From the NCBI GenBank assembly GCA_016462305.1, contig JAEMTM010000001.1, forward strand, positions 1 to 21,485: a stretch of 21,485 nucleotides of DNA, written 5' to 3'. The position numbers and the translations under genes are program-made. Position 1 is the stretch's first letter. Each line of letters begins with the position of its first letter. The notes under the pieces were generated by a model. That model had not been told where the DNA came from and searched no databases. It saw only the letters and a list, made by a program, of their open reading frames with translations. This DNA is from Sphingomonadaceae bacterium. Lineage in GTDB: Bacteria > Pseudomonadota > Alphaproteobacteria > Sphingomonadales > Sphingomonadaceae. Below, in pieces: positions 1-7,336 of this stretch.

Positions 1-2
1 GT

Positions 3-45
3 TGTTACCTATGTCTTAGGAACGTTATGTTACCAATGTCTCCGG
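3..45. repeat. Two tandem 18-bp repeats, possible IS end
   Basis: Positions 3-20 and 28-45 carry the same 18-bp word with 15 of 18 bases identical (shared core TGTTACC, then ATGTCT, then GG), set 25 bp apart. An 11-bp palindrome, TCCGGGCCGGA, follows at 41-51. From memory, this arrangement resembles the subterminal transposase-binding repeats of IS481-like elements. No transposase is visible because the window begins here, so the element assignment is inference. The repeats end 17 bp before the encoded 3' CCA of the tRNA-Gly gene. Confidence 0.4.
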
Positions 46-62
46 GCCGGACACCGAAAAAC

Positions 63-137
63 TGGAGCGGGCGAAGGGATTCGAACCCTCGACCCCAACC
101 TTGGCAAGGTTGTGCTCTACCCCTGAGCTACGCCCGC
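63..137 (-). tRNA. tRNA-Gly (GCC anticodon), CCA encoded
   Basis: Read on the minus strand this is a complete cloverleaf. The acceptor strand GCGGGCG (137-131) pairs with CGCCCGC (73-67). The D arm contains GTAGCTCAGGGGTAGAGC. The anticodon arm is CAACC-TTGCCAA-GGTTG with anticodon GCC, reading GGC and GGU glycine codons. The T loop has GGTTCGAATCC. The discriminator is T and CCA is encoded at 65-63. A short T-run follows directly (CCAGTTTTTC). The only promoter-like sequence upstream is weak: TTGCGG at 206-201 and TAACGG at 183-178 with a 17-bp spacer. I see nothing else in 138-313 apart from a GGGGTATATCCCC palindrome at 188-200. Confidence 0.97.
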
Positions 138-313
138 TCTGGCGGTCAGGCATCGAAATCCTGACGGGTGAGGCGGGCCGTTAGCATGGGGTATATCCCC
201 CCGCAAGCCCCAAATGCCGCCTTTTTACGAAAACGGCGTAAAGCCTGTCTTGTGAAAGCCATAGCTTTACCCACATAGGGGATGAAACGAATCCTGAAGA
301 TTGGAGACTGAAC

Positions 314-1231
314 TTGGCGACGATGGGCCTAACCACCGACGAACAAAAAGCCGTTGAGCAATTCCGGACCGACGTTGTCGCGCCGTCGATGGAGCATTTG
401 GTGATCCTCGATTTCTGGGCCGAATGGTGCGGACCGTGCAAGCAACTGACGCCGATCTTGGAAAAGATCGCGGCGGAATATGCCGATCGCGGCGTGATAC
501 TGGCCAAGGTCAATGTCGACGAGAATAAGTTTATCGCCGCGCAATTTCAGGTGCGGTCCATTCCAACGGTTTACGCGATGTTTCAGGGGCAGCCCGTTGC
601 GGACCTGTCGCCGGCACGCACGGAACCGCAATTGCGGCAAATGCTTGACCAATTGTTGGAGAAGCTGCCGATCACCGCTGGCAACGCCGTTACCGACCCC
701 ACCGCAATATTGGCACCGCTTGTGGAGGAGGCTGAGGCCCTTTTGGTGCAGAACAGCGCGGAGCAGGCTTATGCCCTGTTTGCCGAAGTGCTTTCGGCAT
801 TGCCCGAACATCCTGCCGCTTTGTCCGGGCTGATCCGTGCATTGACCGCATTGGGACGTCAAGAGGAAGCGCAGGCTATTTTTGACAGCCTAAGCGAGGA
901 ACTGCGCACCGACCCGGCGCTGGAAAAGGCGGGATCGCACTTGAGCATTGCAGCCGCGGCCGTTCCGCCGGAAGAATTGGCGCGGTTAAAAGCCGCCGTT
1001 GCAGCGTCGCCTGATGACCACGCCTTGCGCTTGGAACTTGCCAATGCCCTGATGGCAGCGGGCGACCGCGATGGTGCCGCCGAAGCGTTACTGCATATCA
1101 TCGCGGCGGACCGCGAATGGAATGACGGCGCAGCCAAAGCGCGGCTCCTCGAAATATTTGCTTTAATTGGATTGGAAGACTCATGGGTAGCAGCGACGCG
1201 CCGAAAATTGTCAGCGATCCTGTTCGGATGA
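314..1231 (+). CDS. cnoX: Thioredoxin-TPR chaperedoxin (CnoX/YbbN family)
   Basis: Cytoplasmic protein of 305 aa, close to the family length of about 285-305. Residues about 12-115 form a thioredoxin fold with the intact active site WCGPCK at 38-43. Residues about 130-303 are alanine-rich helical repeats of the TPR type. In the family, CnoX (YbbN) works as a holdase and passes clients to GroEL or DnaK. E. coli YbbN lacks the CxxC pair whereas alphaproteobacterial versions keep it, so this one is probably redox-active as well (inference). The chosen start is TTG at 314 because GGAG lies 7 nt upstream; an in-frame ATG at 323 is the alternative. The stop overlaps the ATG of the LON-domain gene in an ATGA arrangement, which implies translational coupling. 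Confidence 0.9.
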   Translation: MATMGLTTDEQKAVEQFRTDVVAPSMEHLVILDFWAEWCGPCKQLTPILEKIAAEYADRGVILAKVNVDENKFIAAQFQVRSIPTVYAMFQGQPVADLSPARTEPQLRQMLDQLLEKLPITAGNAVTDPTAILAPLVEEAEALLVQNSAEQAYALFAEVLSALPEHPAALSGLIRALTALGRQEEAQAIFDSLSEELRTDPALEKAGSHLSIAAAAVPPEELARLKAAVAASPDDHALRLELANALMAAGDRDGAAEALLHIIAADREWNDGAAKARLLEIFALIGLEDSWVAATRRKLSAILFG

Positions 1232-1845
1232 CCACGCAACGCATTTCGATTTTCCCGCTCACCGGCGCGATTATTTTCCCGAGCATGCAACTGCCGCTGC
1301 ATATTTTTGAGCCACGCTATCGCGATCTGGTGAGCGATTCGCTGGCCCGTGACCGCAAGATTGGGTTGGTCCAGCCCAAGGGGCAAGGCAACCGGCCACC
1401 TTTGTTCAGCGTCGGCTGTCTTGCACGGATTCACGATGTGGAGGCGTTGGACGATGGGCGATACAATATCATTCTTGAAGGCGTGCAACGCTTTTCGGTG
1501 ATCAAGGAATTGAGTGTCACCACCAGCTTTCGCCAAGTTGAGGCCGAATTGTGGGACGAAGATGAGATGGGCGAAGCGCTGTCGCTCGCCGAACGCGCTT
1601 CGATTGAAATCGAATCACGCCGCTTTGCCGAATCGCAAGGGTATAGCGTCGATTGGGCGGCGGTGTCGCAGCTAGACGATTATTCTCTGGTTAATGCCAT
1701 TGCCCAAATCGCGCCGTTTGATTCTGCCGCAAAGCAAGCCTTGTTGGAAGCACGCGGGCTATCCGACCGTGCCGACTTCATTGTGCAATTGATGCAATTT
1801 TTCGGACGCCATGACGGGTCCGAAGACCGCGTGACGCTGCAATAA
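1228..1845 (+). CDS. LON N-terminal substrate-binding domain protein, no protease domain
   Basis: The protein is 205 aa from ATG 1228, which overlaps the cnoX stop as ATGA. An in-frame ATG at 1183 would add 15 residues; it has a GGAAG just upstream but would give a 49-bp overlap. The first 50 residues (ISIFPLTGAIIFPSMQLPLH, then IFEPRYRDLV) are the hallmark of the PUA-like N-terminal domain of Lon protease (COG2802). No AAA or Ser-Lys protease domain follows, so this is the stand-alone form. Its biochemical role is not established. Coupling to a chaperedoxin suggests protein quality control or substrate handling (inference). It ends directly against marC on the other strand with no spacer. 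Confidence 0.9.
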   Translation: MTTQRISIFPLTGAIIFPSMQLPLHIFEPRYRDLVSDSLARDRKIGLVQPKGQGNRPPLFSVGCLARIHDVEALDDGRYNIILEGVQRFSVIKELSVTTSFRQVEAELWDEDEMGEALSLAERASIEIESRRFAESQGYSVDWAAVSQLDDYSLVNAIAQIAPFDSAAKQALLEARGLSDRADFIVQLMQFFGRHDGSEDRVTLQ

Positions 1846-2472
1846 TCAGCCCAGAAAGCTCGCCCGCAGGCCATCGATGACGAATTGCGCGGCCAATGCG
1901 GCGAGCAGCACACCCAACAGCCGCGTGATCACGGCTTCGGCATTGGCACCCAGAACGCGCATGATGGGGCCAGCGGCGAGCAGCGCCAAAAGCGTCAGGA
2001 CAAGCACGCTTCCCAGTGCAGCCAAAATGACGCCAGCGCGGTCAATCCCGCTATTTTGCGACATAAGCAGCATGACCGATGCAATGGACCCTGGCCCTGC
2101 GATCATCGGCATGGCCATGGGGAAGACAGAAACGTCCTCAATCTCGGGCGTGTCGATGATTTTCTGGGCGCGTTCCTCGCGGCGTGACGTGCGCTTTTCA
2201 AACACCATGTCGATGGCGATCAGAAACAGCATGATTCCGCCTGCAATCCGAAAGCTGTTCAATTCAATATGCAACGCGCCCAGCAATTGTTCGCCGAACA
2301 ACGCAAAAACCAGCAATATCCCCGACGCAACCATGACGGCACGCAACGCCATATTGCGGCGCTGCGCCGCATTGGCGCCCTTGGTCAGGCTGGCGTAAAT
2401 CGGCGCACAGCCCGGCGGGTCGATCACTACGAAAAAGGTGATGAAGGCCGAAAGAAACAAGTCGATCATCAT
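1846..2472 (-). CDS. marC: MarC family integral membrane protein
   Basis: 208 aa, matching the usual MarC length of about 200-220, with about six hydrophobic segments. The N-terminus carries the family signature FFVVIDPPGCAPIYASLT. A second conserved block is FRIAGGIMLFLIAIDM, and GPGSIASVMLL lies in the second half. MarC proteins (COG2095) sit in the inner membrane. The early link to multiple antibiotic resistance was not supported later, so the substrate is unknown. ATG 2472 overlaps the stop of the upstream lipoprotein gene by 4 bp (ATGA), making this the last gene of the yggT-folD-lipoprotein-marC operon. Its stop abuts the LON-domain gene with zero bases between them. Confidence 0.93.
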   Translation of the reverse strand: MMIDLFLSAFITFFVVIDPPGCAPIYASLTKGANAAQRRNMALRAVMVASGILLVFALFGEQLLGALHIELNSFRIAGGIMLFLIAIDMVFEKRTSRREERAQKIIDTPEIEDVSVFPMAMPMIAGPGSIASVMLLMSQNSGIDRAGVILAALGSVLVLTLLALLAAGPIMRVLGANAEAVITRLLGVLLAALAAQFVIDGLRASFLG

Positions 2473-3152
2473 TGCGGCGCAACCTCATCTTTGATGACGG
2501 TCTCGGTTGTTGCGCCGTTCCAATATGCAACCTCTATACTGCGCGCACCATTGGGTTGGACGATATAGCTGTAGCGCAACGATTGATCACCCGCATAGCC
2601 GGTTTTTATTGTTGCGCCCTGAGGCCGGGTAGTGAACGTCGCGGACGCTCGGCCTTTGCAACTGGCGACCTTCGTTTCAATCATCTCTTTGGGCGCACGT
2701 GGCACGGTTAGGGTGTCAACATGGTGTAGCACCCATTTCCATTCCCCGTCACCGCGCGCATTTTTCTCGACAAATTGCCAGACATTGGTGAAATATCCGA
2801 CCGCGCCATCCGGTCCCTCCCACGCGCCGGTCGTTACGCCCGTTTTGCCATCGCAGGACATGACCGCCTTATGCGGTTGCCACTTTACCGAAGCAGCGGG
2901 GTCTGCCTTGCCCTTCAGCCATTCGAGCGCAAGCGTGGGTTGCGGCGCGAACATGACGGCGTCCTTGGCGGCTGTTTCACGAAAGGCGGTCCATTGCCCC
3001 TTTTGTTGGGCAAGCTGATTAAAGCCAATTTCCGCCGCAATAATCGCACTTGGGTTGGCGATTTTGGGCTGAAAGTCATAATATTCGCGGCTTGGCGCGC
3101 CCGCACAAGCCGAAAGCGCTGCGGCAGCAAGAAGGACAGGAAATGCTTTCAT
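2469..3152 (-). CDS. Putative lipoprotein with NTF2-like domain, function unknown
   Basis: 227 aa from ATG 3152. The reading frame stays open upstream to 3230, but this start gives a clean lipoprotein signal peptide (MKAFPVLLAAAALSAC, lipobox LSAC, acylated Cys16) and has AAGGA about 10 nt upstream. No Asp follows the Cys, so outer-membrane sorting is plausible. Residues about 40-150 look like an NTF2/SnoaL-type fold, with FNQLAQQKGQWTAFRETAA, a glycine-tryptophan turn near GAWEGPDGAVGYFTNVWQ, then WKWVLHHVD. The C-terminal third is beta-rich and I do not recognise it. It starts 4 nt after the folD stop and overlaps marC by 4 bp, so it is co-translated with both. The specific function is unknown and the fold call is by eye. 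Confidence 0.82.
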   Translation of the reverse strand: MKAFPVLLAAAALSACAGAPSREYYDFQPKIANPSAIIAAEIGFNQLAQQKGQWTAFRETAAKDAVMFAPQPTLALEWLKGKADPAASVKWQPHKAVMSCDGKTGVTTGAWEGPDGAVGYFTNVWQFVEKNARGDGEWKWVLHHVDTLTVPRAPKEMIETKVASCKGRASATFTTRPQGATIKTGYAGDQSLRYSYIVQPNGARSIEVAYWNGATTETVIKDEVAPQ

Positions 3153-3156
3153 CGCG

Positions 3157-4053
3157 TCATATTCCTTCTGGTGCGGCCACTCCTGCACGGCGGTGCGCGG
3201 CAACCAACGTATTGCGCAGCAGGCACGCAATGGTCATGGGTCCGACCCCGCCCGGGACGGGGGTTATGGCACCAGCATGGCGCAACGCGTCGTCAAAGGC
3301 AACGTCGCCGACCAAGCGGCCTTTGCTTTGGCCCGCTTCTGGCTCCAAGCGGTTGATGCCAACATCAATCACCACCGCGCCGGGTTTCAAATAATCGCCG
3401 GTCACCATCTCCGCGCGGCCAACAGCAGCCACAACAATGTCTGCACGGCGCACAACGTCGGGCAAATCCTGCGTTCGGCTATGGGCGATGGTCACAGTGC
3501 AATTTTCTGCCAACAGCAATTGCGCCATCGGCTTACCGACAATGTTCGACCGCCCGATAACCACGGCGTTCTTGCCGGAAAGATCGCCCATATGGTCCTT
3601 TAACAGCATCAGGCAGCCAAGCGGCGTGCACGGGACAAACGCCGCCTCACCCACCGCGAGACGCCCCGCATTGACGACATGAAAGCCATCCACATCCTTG
3701 CCCGGATCAATCGCGGCGATCACGGCTTTATCATCGATATGCGGTGGCAAGGGCAATTGCACCAATATGCCATCAACGGCGGCATCGGCGTTAAGTGTTT
3801 TGACCAGCGCGATGAGTTCGTCTTGCGAAACCGACGCGGGCAGGCGATGTTCGAAGCTGTTCATGCCCGCCTCGATTGTCGCTTTCTTTTTGGAACCCAC
3901 ATATACTTGGCTGGCGGGGTCTTCACCCACCAGCACGACCGCAAGGCCCGGCTTATGGGCCGTTAACGCGATAAAGTTTTCAACCGCAGCGGCCACGCGC
4001 TGACGCAATTGGGCTGCAAATGCCTTGCCATCAATGATAACTGCGTTGTTCAC
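3157..4053 (-). CDS. folD: Bifunctional methylene-THF dehydrogenase/methenyl-THF cyclohydrolase
   Basis: 298 aa, the normal FolD length. It interconverts 5,10-methylene-THF and 10-formyl-THF with NADP+ in the cytosol, feeding purine, formyl-methionine and one-carbon metabolism. Visible motifs are YVGSK at 51-55 (Tyr51 and catalytic Lys55 correspond to E. coli Tyr50 and Lys54), QLPLPPHID for folate binding, the NADP-binding Rossmann stretch VIGRSNIVGKPMAQLL, and the C-terminal signature PVPGGVGPMTIACLLRNT. The start codon is GTG at 4053, overlapping the yggT stop by 4 bp (GTGA). The gap to the downstream lipoprotein ATG is 4 nt. Confidence 0.98.
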   Translation of the reverse strand: MNNAVIIDGKAFAAQLRQRVAAAVENFIALTAHKPGLAVVLVGEDPASQVYVGSKKKATIEAGMNSFEHRLPASVSQDELIALVKTLNADAAVDGILVQLPLPPHIDDKAVIAAIDPGKDVDGFHVVNAGRLAVGEAAFVPCTPLGCLMLLKDHMGDLSGKNAVVIGRSNIVGKPMAQLLLAENCTVTIAHSRTQDLPDVVRRADIVVAAVGRAEMVTGDYLKPGAVVIDVGINRLEPEAGQSKGRLVGDVAFDDALRHAGAITPVPGGVGPMTIACLLRNTLVAAHRRAGVAAPEGI

Positions 4054-4352
4054 ATGCCCGCCGCAGAAATGTCATTGGCCAAGCCCGCCAACAGCATCTG
4101 CAATATGCGCAGGCTGATCAATAACACCATCGGCGAAAAATCGATCATGCCAGTATCCGGCATGATCTTGCGGATAGGCTTTAGAAACGGATCCAAAATG
4201 ACCGAAAGCGCCTGCCAGATGGCGGCGACGATGTTGTTCGACAGGCTGACGACATTAAACGAAATCAGCAAGCTCAGAATGAATTGAACGATGACGACGG
4301 TGGACAATATCGTCATCAAATATCCGATGATGGAAATAAGCGCGAGAAACAT
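4050..4352 (-). CDS. yggT: YggT family membrane protein
   Basis: 100 aa. The open frame runs further upstream to 4556 through argB, but ATG 4352 has GGAG 6 nt before it and the protein is homologous to YggT only from here. It has two hydrophobic segments (about residues 2-30 and 74-95) separated by the family hallmark LDPFLKPIRKIMPDTGMIDF followed by SPMV. YggT (COG0762) is an inner membrane protein; links to osmotic tolerance and cell division have been proposed but the molecular role is unclear. It is the first gene of a tight operon with folD, the lipoprotein gene and marC. The upstream spacer to argB is 83 bp. Confidence 0.93.
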   Translation of the reverse strand: MFLALISIIGYLMTILSTVVIVQFILSLLISFNVVSLSNNIVAAIWQALSVILDPFLKPIRKIMPDTGMIDFSPMVLLISLRILQMLLAGLANDISAAGM

Positions 4353-4380
4353 GGAATTCTCCGAAAAAAGTTTGTCGAAA

Positions 4381-4409
4381 CGATTAGCCGAGGCAGAACG
4401 CTGTATCAA
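4381..4409 (-). promoter_or_regulatory. Weak candidate promoter for the yggT-folD operon
   Basis: On the minus strand TTGATA (4409-4404) matches the -35 consensus at 5 of 6 bases. It is followed by a 17-bp spacer and TAATCG (4386-4381), a poor -10. The proposed -35 lies in the 13-nt loop of an inverted repeat with arms AGGCAG (4391-4396) and CTGCCT (4410-4415), which could be an operator. Position fits (about 30 nt before the yggT ATG), but the -10 is weak and yggT may simply be read through from argB. Confidence 0.25.
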
Positions 4410-4435
4410 CTGCCTAAAACAGTGCCGGACGCAGT

Positions 4436-5326
4436 TTACTTGTGAATCAGGGTTCCTGCACCCTTTACGGTGAACATTTCGATGAGCATGGCATGGCTGG
4501 TGCGACCGTCGAGGATAACCGCCGCATCCACGCCCGCTTGCACCGCATCGACACATGTCTGGATTTTGGGGATCATCCCGCCGCTGATCGTGCCGTCATT
4601 TTGCAACGCGGCAATCGCCGCAGGGTCAAGGTCGGTTAGCAATTCGCCCGATTTGTTCAATACGCCAGCAACGTCGGTCAAAAGGAAAAGCCGCGCGGCC
4701 CCCAGCGCACTCGCCACCGCGCCAGCCATGGTGTCGGCGTTGATGTTATAGGTATGGCCATCTACACCAACACCAATCGGCGCGATCACAGGAATCATGC
4801 CTGCCGCACTAATCGTATCAATGATGCTGCGGTCTACGGTGGTTGGTTCGCCGACAAAGCCAAGATCGATATTCCGTTCGATATGGCTATCGGGGTCTTT
4901 TTGTGTGCGTTTAACCTTGGTCGCCGTGACGAACCCGCCATCCTTGCCCGATATGCCCAGCGCCTTACCACCGGCGGCATTGATCCAGCCAACCAGTTCC
5001 TTGTTAATCGCGCCCGATAGCACCATTTCGGCAATCTTTGCGGTTTCGGCATCGGTGACGCGAAGGCCATCCACAAATGCGCTCTCCACGCCCAATTTCT
5101 TCAGCATTGCGCCAATTTGCGGCCCGCCGCCATGGACGACAACAGGGTTGATGCCGACCGCCTTTAACAACACCACATCGTCGGCGAAATCGCGTGCGAG
5201 GCTGGCATCGCCCATCGCATGGCCGCCATATTTGACGACAAAGGTCTTACCCGCATAACGCTGCAAATAAGGCAGCGCCTCGGTTAGCGTTTCGGCCTTG
5301 GCGAGATTGATCGGATCAATGGTCAT
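4436..5326 (-). CDS. argB: Acetylglutamate kinase
   Basis: 296 aa. It phosphorylates N-acetyl-L-glutamate with ATP, the second step of arginine biosynthesis, in the cytosol. The amino-acid-kinase fold is shown by VVKYGGHAM at 30-38 (Lys32 is the phosphate-binding lysine), HGGGPQIG from residue 65, and the C-terminal blocks NINADTMAGAVASALGA and GGMIPKIQTC. An N-terminal extension of about 25 residues precedes the kinase fold. In this family such an extension is typical of hexameric, arginine-inhibited enzymes, so feedback inhibition is likely (inference). ATG 5326 overlaps the yhhQ stop by 4 bp. No other arg gene lies in the window. Confidence 0.98.
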   Translation of the reverse strand: MTIDPINLAKAETLTEALPYLQRYAGKTFVVKYGGHAMGDASLARDFADDVVLLKAVGINPVVVHGGGPQIGAMLKKLGVESAFVDGLRVTDAETAKIAEMVLSGAINKELVGWINAAGGKALGISGKDGGFVTATKVKRTQKDPDSHIERNIDLGFVGEPTTVDRSIIDTISAAGMIPVIAPIGVGVDGHTYNINADTMAGAVASALGAARLFLLTDVAGVLNKSGELLTDLDPAAIAALQNDGTISGGMIPKIQTCVDAVQAGVDAAVILDGRTSHAMLIEMFTVKGAGTLIHK

Positions 5327-5985
5327 GCGGCAGGGTCTGCATCCAGTTTCCGACCGATGCGGACCACGAAGGCAATGACCAGCGGCACCATGACCGCCGA
5401 CAGCAAAATCTTCGCGATCATTTGCCCCGCCATCAGGTCAGCAATCGGACGCACCCCGTAAAAGGACACGGAGATGAAGATTAAGGTGTCGACAATCTGC
5501 GACAGTGCTGCCGCGATAAAGCCGCGAATGGCCAGAAACTTACCCGAATTTCCCTTTAACCGCGCAAACAGCCACACGTTCAGTGACACCGACACGCCAT
5601 ACGCCAATATGCCAGCCGCCATCATCCGCCCGCTTTGCCCGACGATGATTGGGAAAGCCTCCTTGGCGGGTTCATACATGCCCGGGTCCGTTGGCAAGCG
5701 AAGGACGAAATAGGACAGGCCGATGGCGATAAACAAGGGCACAAAACCATAACGCACAAGGCGGTCGGCAATGGCACGTCCATGCATTTCGGCAATGGCG
5801 CTCGACACGGCAATAAGCGTCAGAAACGGAAATATTCCGGCCTCTACCGCAATCGGCCCAATAGCAACCTGCTTTGCCCCCAAAAACCCGCCCAAAGGCA
5901 CCATGCCACCGTAAAAAATGGCAAAGACAAAAAGCGAGCGCGGAATGGCGCTTGTTGTGGCGCCCGTTATCGTCTGTTCAGTCAT
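5323..5985 (-). CDS. yhhQ: Queuosine precursor transporter (VUT/YhhQ family)
   Basis: 220 aa from ATG 5985; the frame is open to 6264, but that extension is antisense to nupC and unlike the family. About six hydrophobic segments are visible, with FAIFYGGMVPLGGFLGAKQV at the N-terminus and SAIAEMHGRAIADRLVRYGF in the middle. The later block SQIVDTLIFISVSFYGV, followed by AGQMIAKILLSAV, is diagnostic of the COG1738 family (E. coli YhhQ imports preQ0/preQ1). The start has no clear Shine-Dalgarno, so leaderless or weak initiation is possible. The stop overlaps the argB start as ATGA. No queuosine synthesis genes are nearby, which fits a salvage role but does not prove it. Confidence 0.9.
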   Translation of the reverse strand: MTEQTITGATTSAIPRSLFVFAIFYGGMVPLGGFLGAKQVAIGPIAVEAGIFPFLTLIAVSSAIAEMHGRAIADRLVRYGFVPLFIAIGLSYFVLRLPTDPGMYEPAKEAFPIIVGQSGRMMAAGILAYGVSVSLNVWLFARLKGNSGKFLAIRGFIAAALSQIVDTLIFISVSFYGVRPIADLMAGQMIAKILLSAVMVPLVIAFVVRIGRKLDADPAA

Positions 5986-6070
5986 CCAAAACTGACTAGC
6001 GTCTAATTTTATTGGCGCAAGACTAACGATGGCGCTAGGTGTCGCCGCATTATTTTGGGGTCGGGACTTT

Positions 6071-7336
6071 ATGCAGATTTTAATGAGCATCGCGGGCATG
6101 GTCGTCATTCTGGCGATTGCGGTTTTGTTGTCGTCCAACCGCCGCGCAATCAAGTTCCGTGTCGTCGGTGCGGCTTTTGCCCTGCAGGCAAGTTTGGCGG
6201 CCTTGGTGTTGTACGTGCCTTGGGGCAAAACTGTGCTTGCGTTCATGTCCAACGGGGTTGCCAACCTTTTGGGCTACGCAGGTGAAGGGACAAAGTTCAT
6301 CTTTGGGCCTTTGGCTTCCCCCGAAATCGGCGGGAACAGCTTTGCCATTGCAGCTTTGCCCGTGATCATCTTCTTTGCCTCGTTGATTTCGATCCTCTAT
6401 TATCTCGGCATCATGCAATATGTGATCCGCTGGATCGGCGGCGGGTTGCAGAAAATCACGGGCATTTCAAAAGTGGAAAGCCTATGTGCCGCCGCCAATA
6501 TTTTCGTTGGCCAATCGGAATCACCCTTGGTCATTCGCCCCTATCTCGCCGGGCTAAAGCCTGAACAATTATTTTGCGTGATGACCGTCGGCATGGCGGG
6601 CGTGGCCGGAACCATATTGGCGGCTTATGCCTCAATGGGCATTCGCATTGATTATCTGCTCGCCGCAGCATTCATGTCGGCGCCGGGCGGCATATTGATG
6701 GCCAAGCTGATAATGCCGGACATCCCGCCGATGCCAGTGATTGAAGGCGACCCGGCGCTGCCCAACCCGCATCCCGATGATGAACCAGTAACCGTATATG
6801 ACGACGGCGAAGAAAAGCCCGCCAATATCATCATGGCCGCCACGCAAGGCGCACAAACCGGCGTTAGGCTGGCCGTCGCCGTTGGCGCAATGGTATTGGC
6901 CTTCGTCGCCCTTGTTGCGCTCGCCAATGGCATATTGGGTGGCGTTGGCGGCTGGTTTGGGCAGCCGGATCTTAGCTTCCAACAAATTGTCGGTTATGTC
7001 TTTGCACCGCTGATGTTCCTGCTGGGCGTGCCCTGGAATGAAGCCATTCAGGCCGGCGGCCTATTTGGTACCAAGATCGTCATCAACGAATTTGTTGCTT
7101 TTATTGATCTCGGGGCTGAAAAGACGCTTTCGGCATCGACAGTAGCTATTGTCACCTTCGCGCTTTGCGGCTTTGCCAATATCCTTTCGGTTGCAATTCA
7201 GATCGCAATAACCGGCAGCCTAGCACCCAATCAACGTCCCATGATTGCCAAGCTTGGACTCAAGGCACTTGCCGCAGGGTCGCTGTCGAACCTGATGAGT
7301 GCGGCGCTGGCGGGACTGTTTCTGTCCTTAACCTAA
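6071..7336 (+). CDS. nupC: NupC-type concentrative nucleoside transporter
   Basis: 421 aa from ATG 6071, which gives a normal family N-terminus (MQILMSIAGMVVILAIAVLL). An in-frame ATG at 6029 would add 14 residues and has no ribosome binding site. This inner-membrane symporter imports nucleosides using a proton or sodium gradient. Family-specific blocks are present: GGLQKITGISKVESLCAAAN followed by IFVGQSESPLVIRPYL, and later GLFGTKIVINEFVAFIDL. A hydrophilic loop near DPALPNPHPDDEPVTVYDDG interrupts the membrane segments. Cation choice cannot be read by eye. The gene is divergent from yhhQ and its last 9 bp overlap the end of mutS on the other strand. Confidence 0.93.
   Translation: MQILMSIAGMVVILAIAVLLSSNRRAIKFRVVGAAFALQASLAALVLYVPWGKTVLAFMSNGVANLLGYAGEGTKFIFGPLASPEIGGNSFAIAALPVIIFFASLISILYYLGIMQYVIRWIGGGLQKITGISKVESLCAAANIFVGQSESPLVIRPYLAGLKPEQLFCVMTVGMAGVAGTILAAYASMGIRIDYLLAAAFMSAPGGILMAKLIMPDIPPMPVIEGDPALPNPHPDDEPVTVYDDGEEKPANIIMAATQGAQTGVRLAVAVGAMVLAFVALVALANGILGGVGGWFGQPDLSFQQIVGYVFAPLMFLLGVPWNEAIQAGGLFGTKIVINEFVAFIDLGAEKTLSASTVAIVTFALCGFANILSVAIQIAITGSLAPNQRPMIAKLGLKALAAGSLSNLMSAALAGLFLSLT

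Noticed and set aside
188..200. GGGGTATATCCCC palindrome upstream of tRNA-Gly and cnoX
   Set aside because: It is short and isolated; it could be an operator but there is no second site or positional support.
5996..6038. Inverted repeat CTAGCG/CGCTAG between yhhQ and nupC
   Set aside because: The arms are only 6 bp and 31 bp apart, which is weak evidence for an operator.
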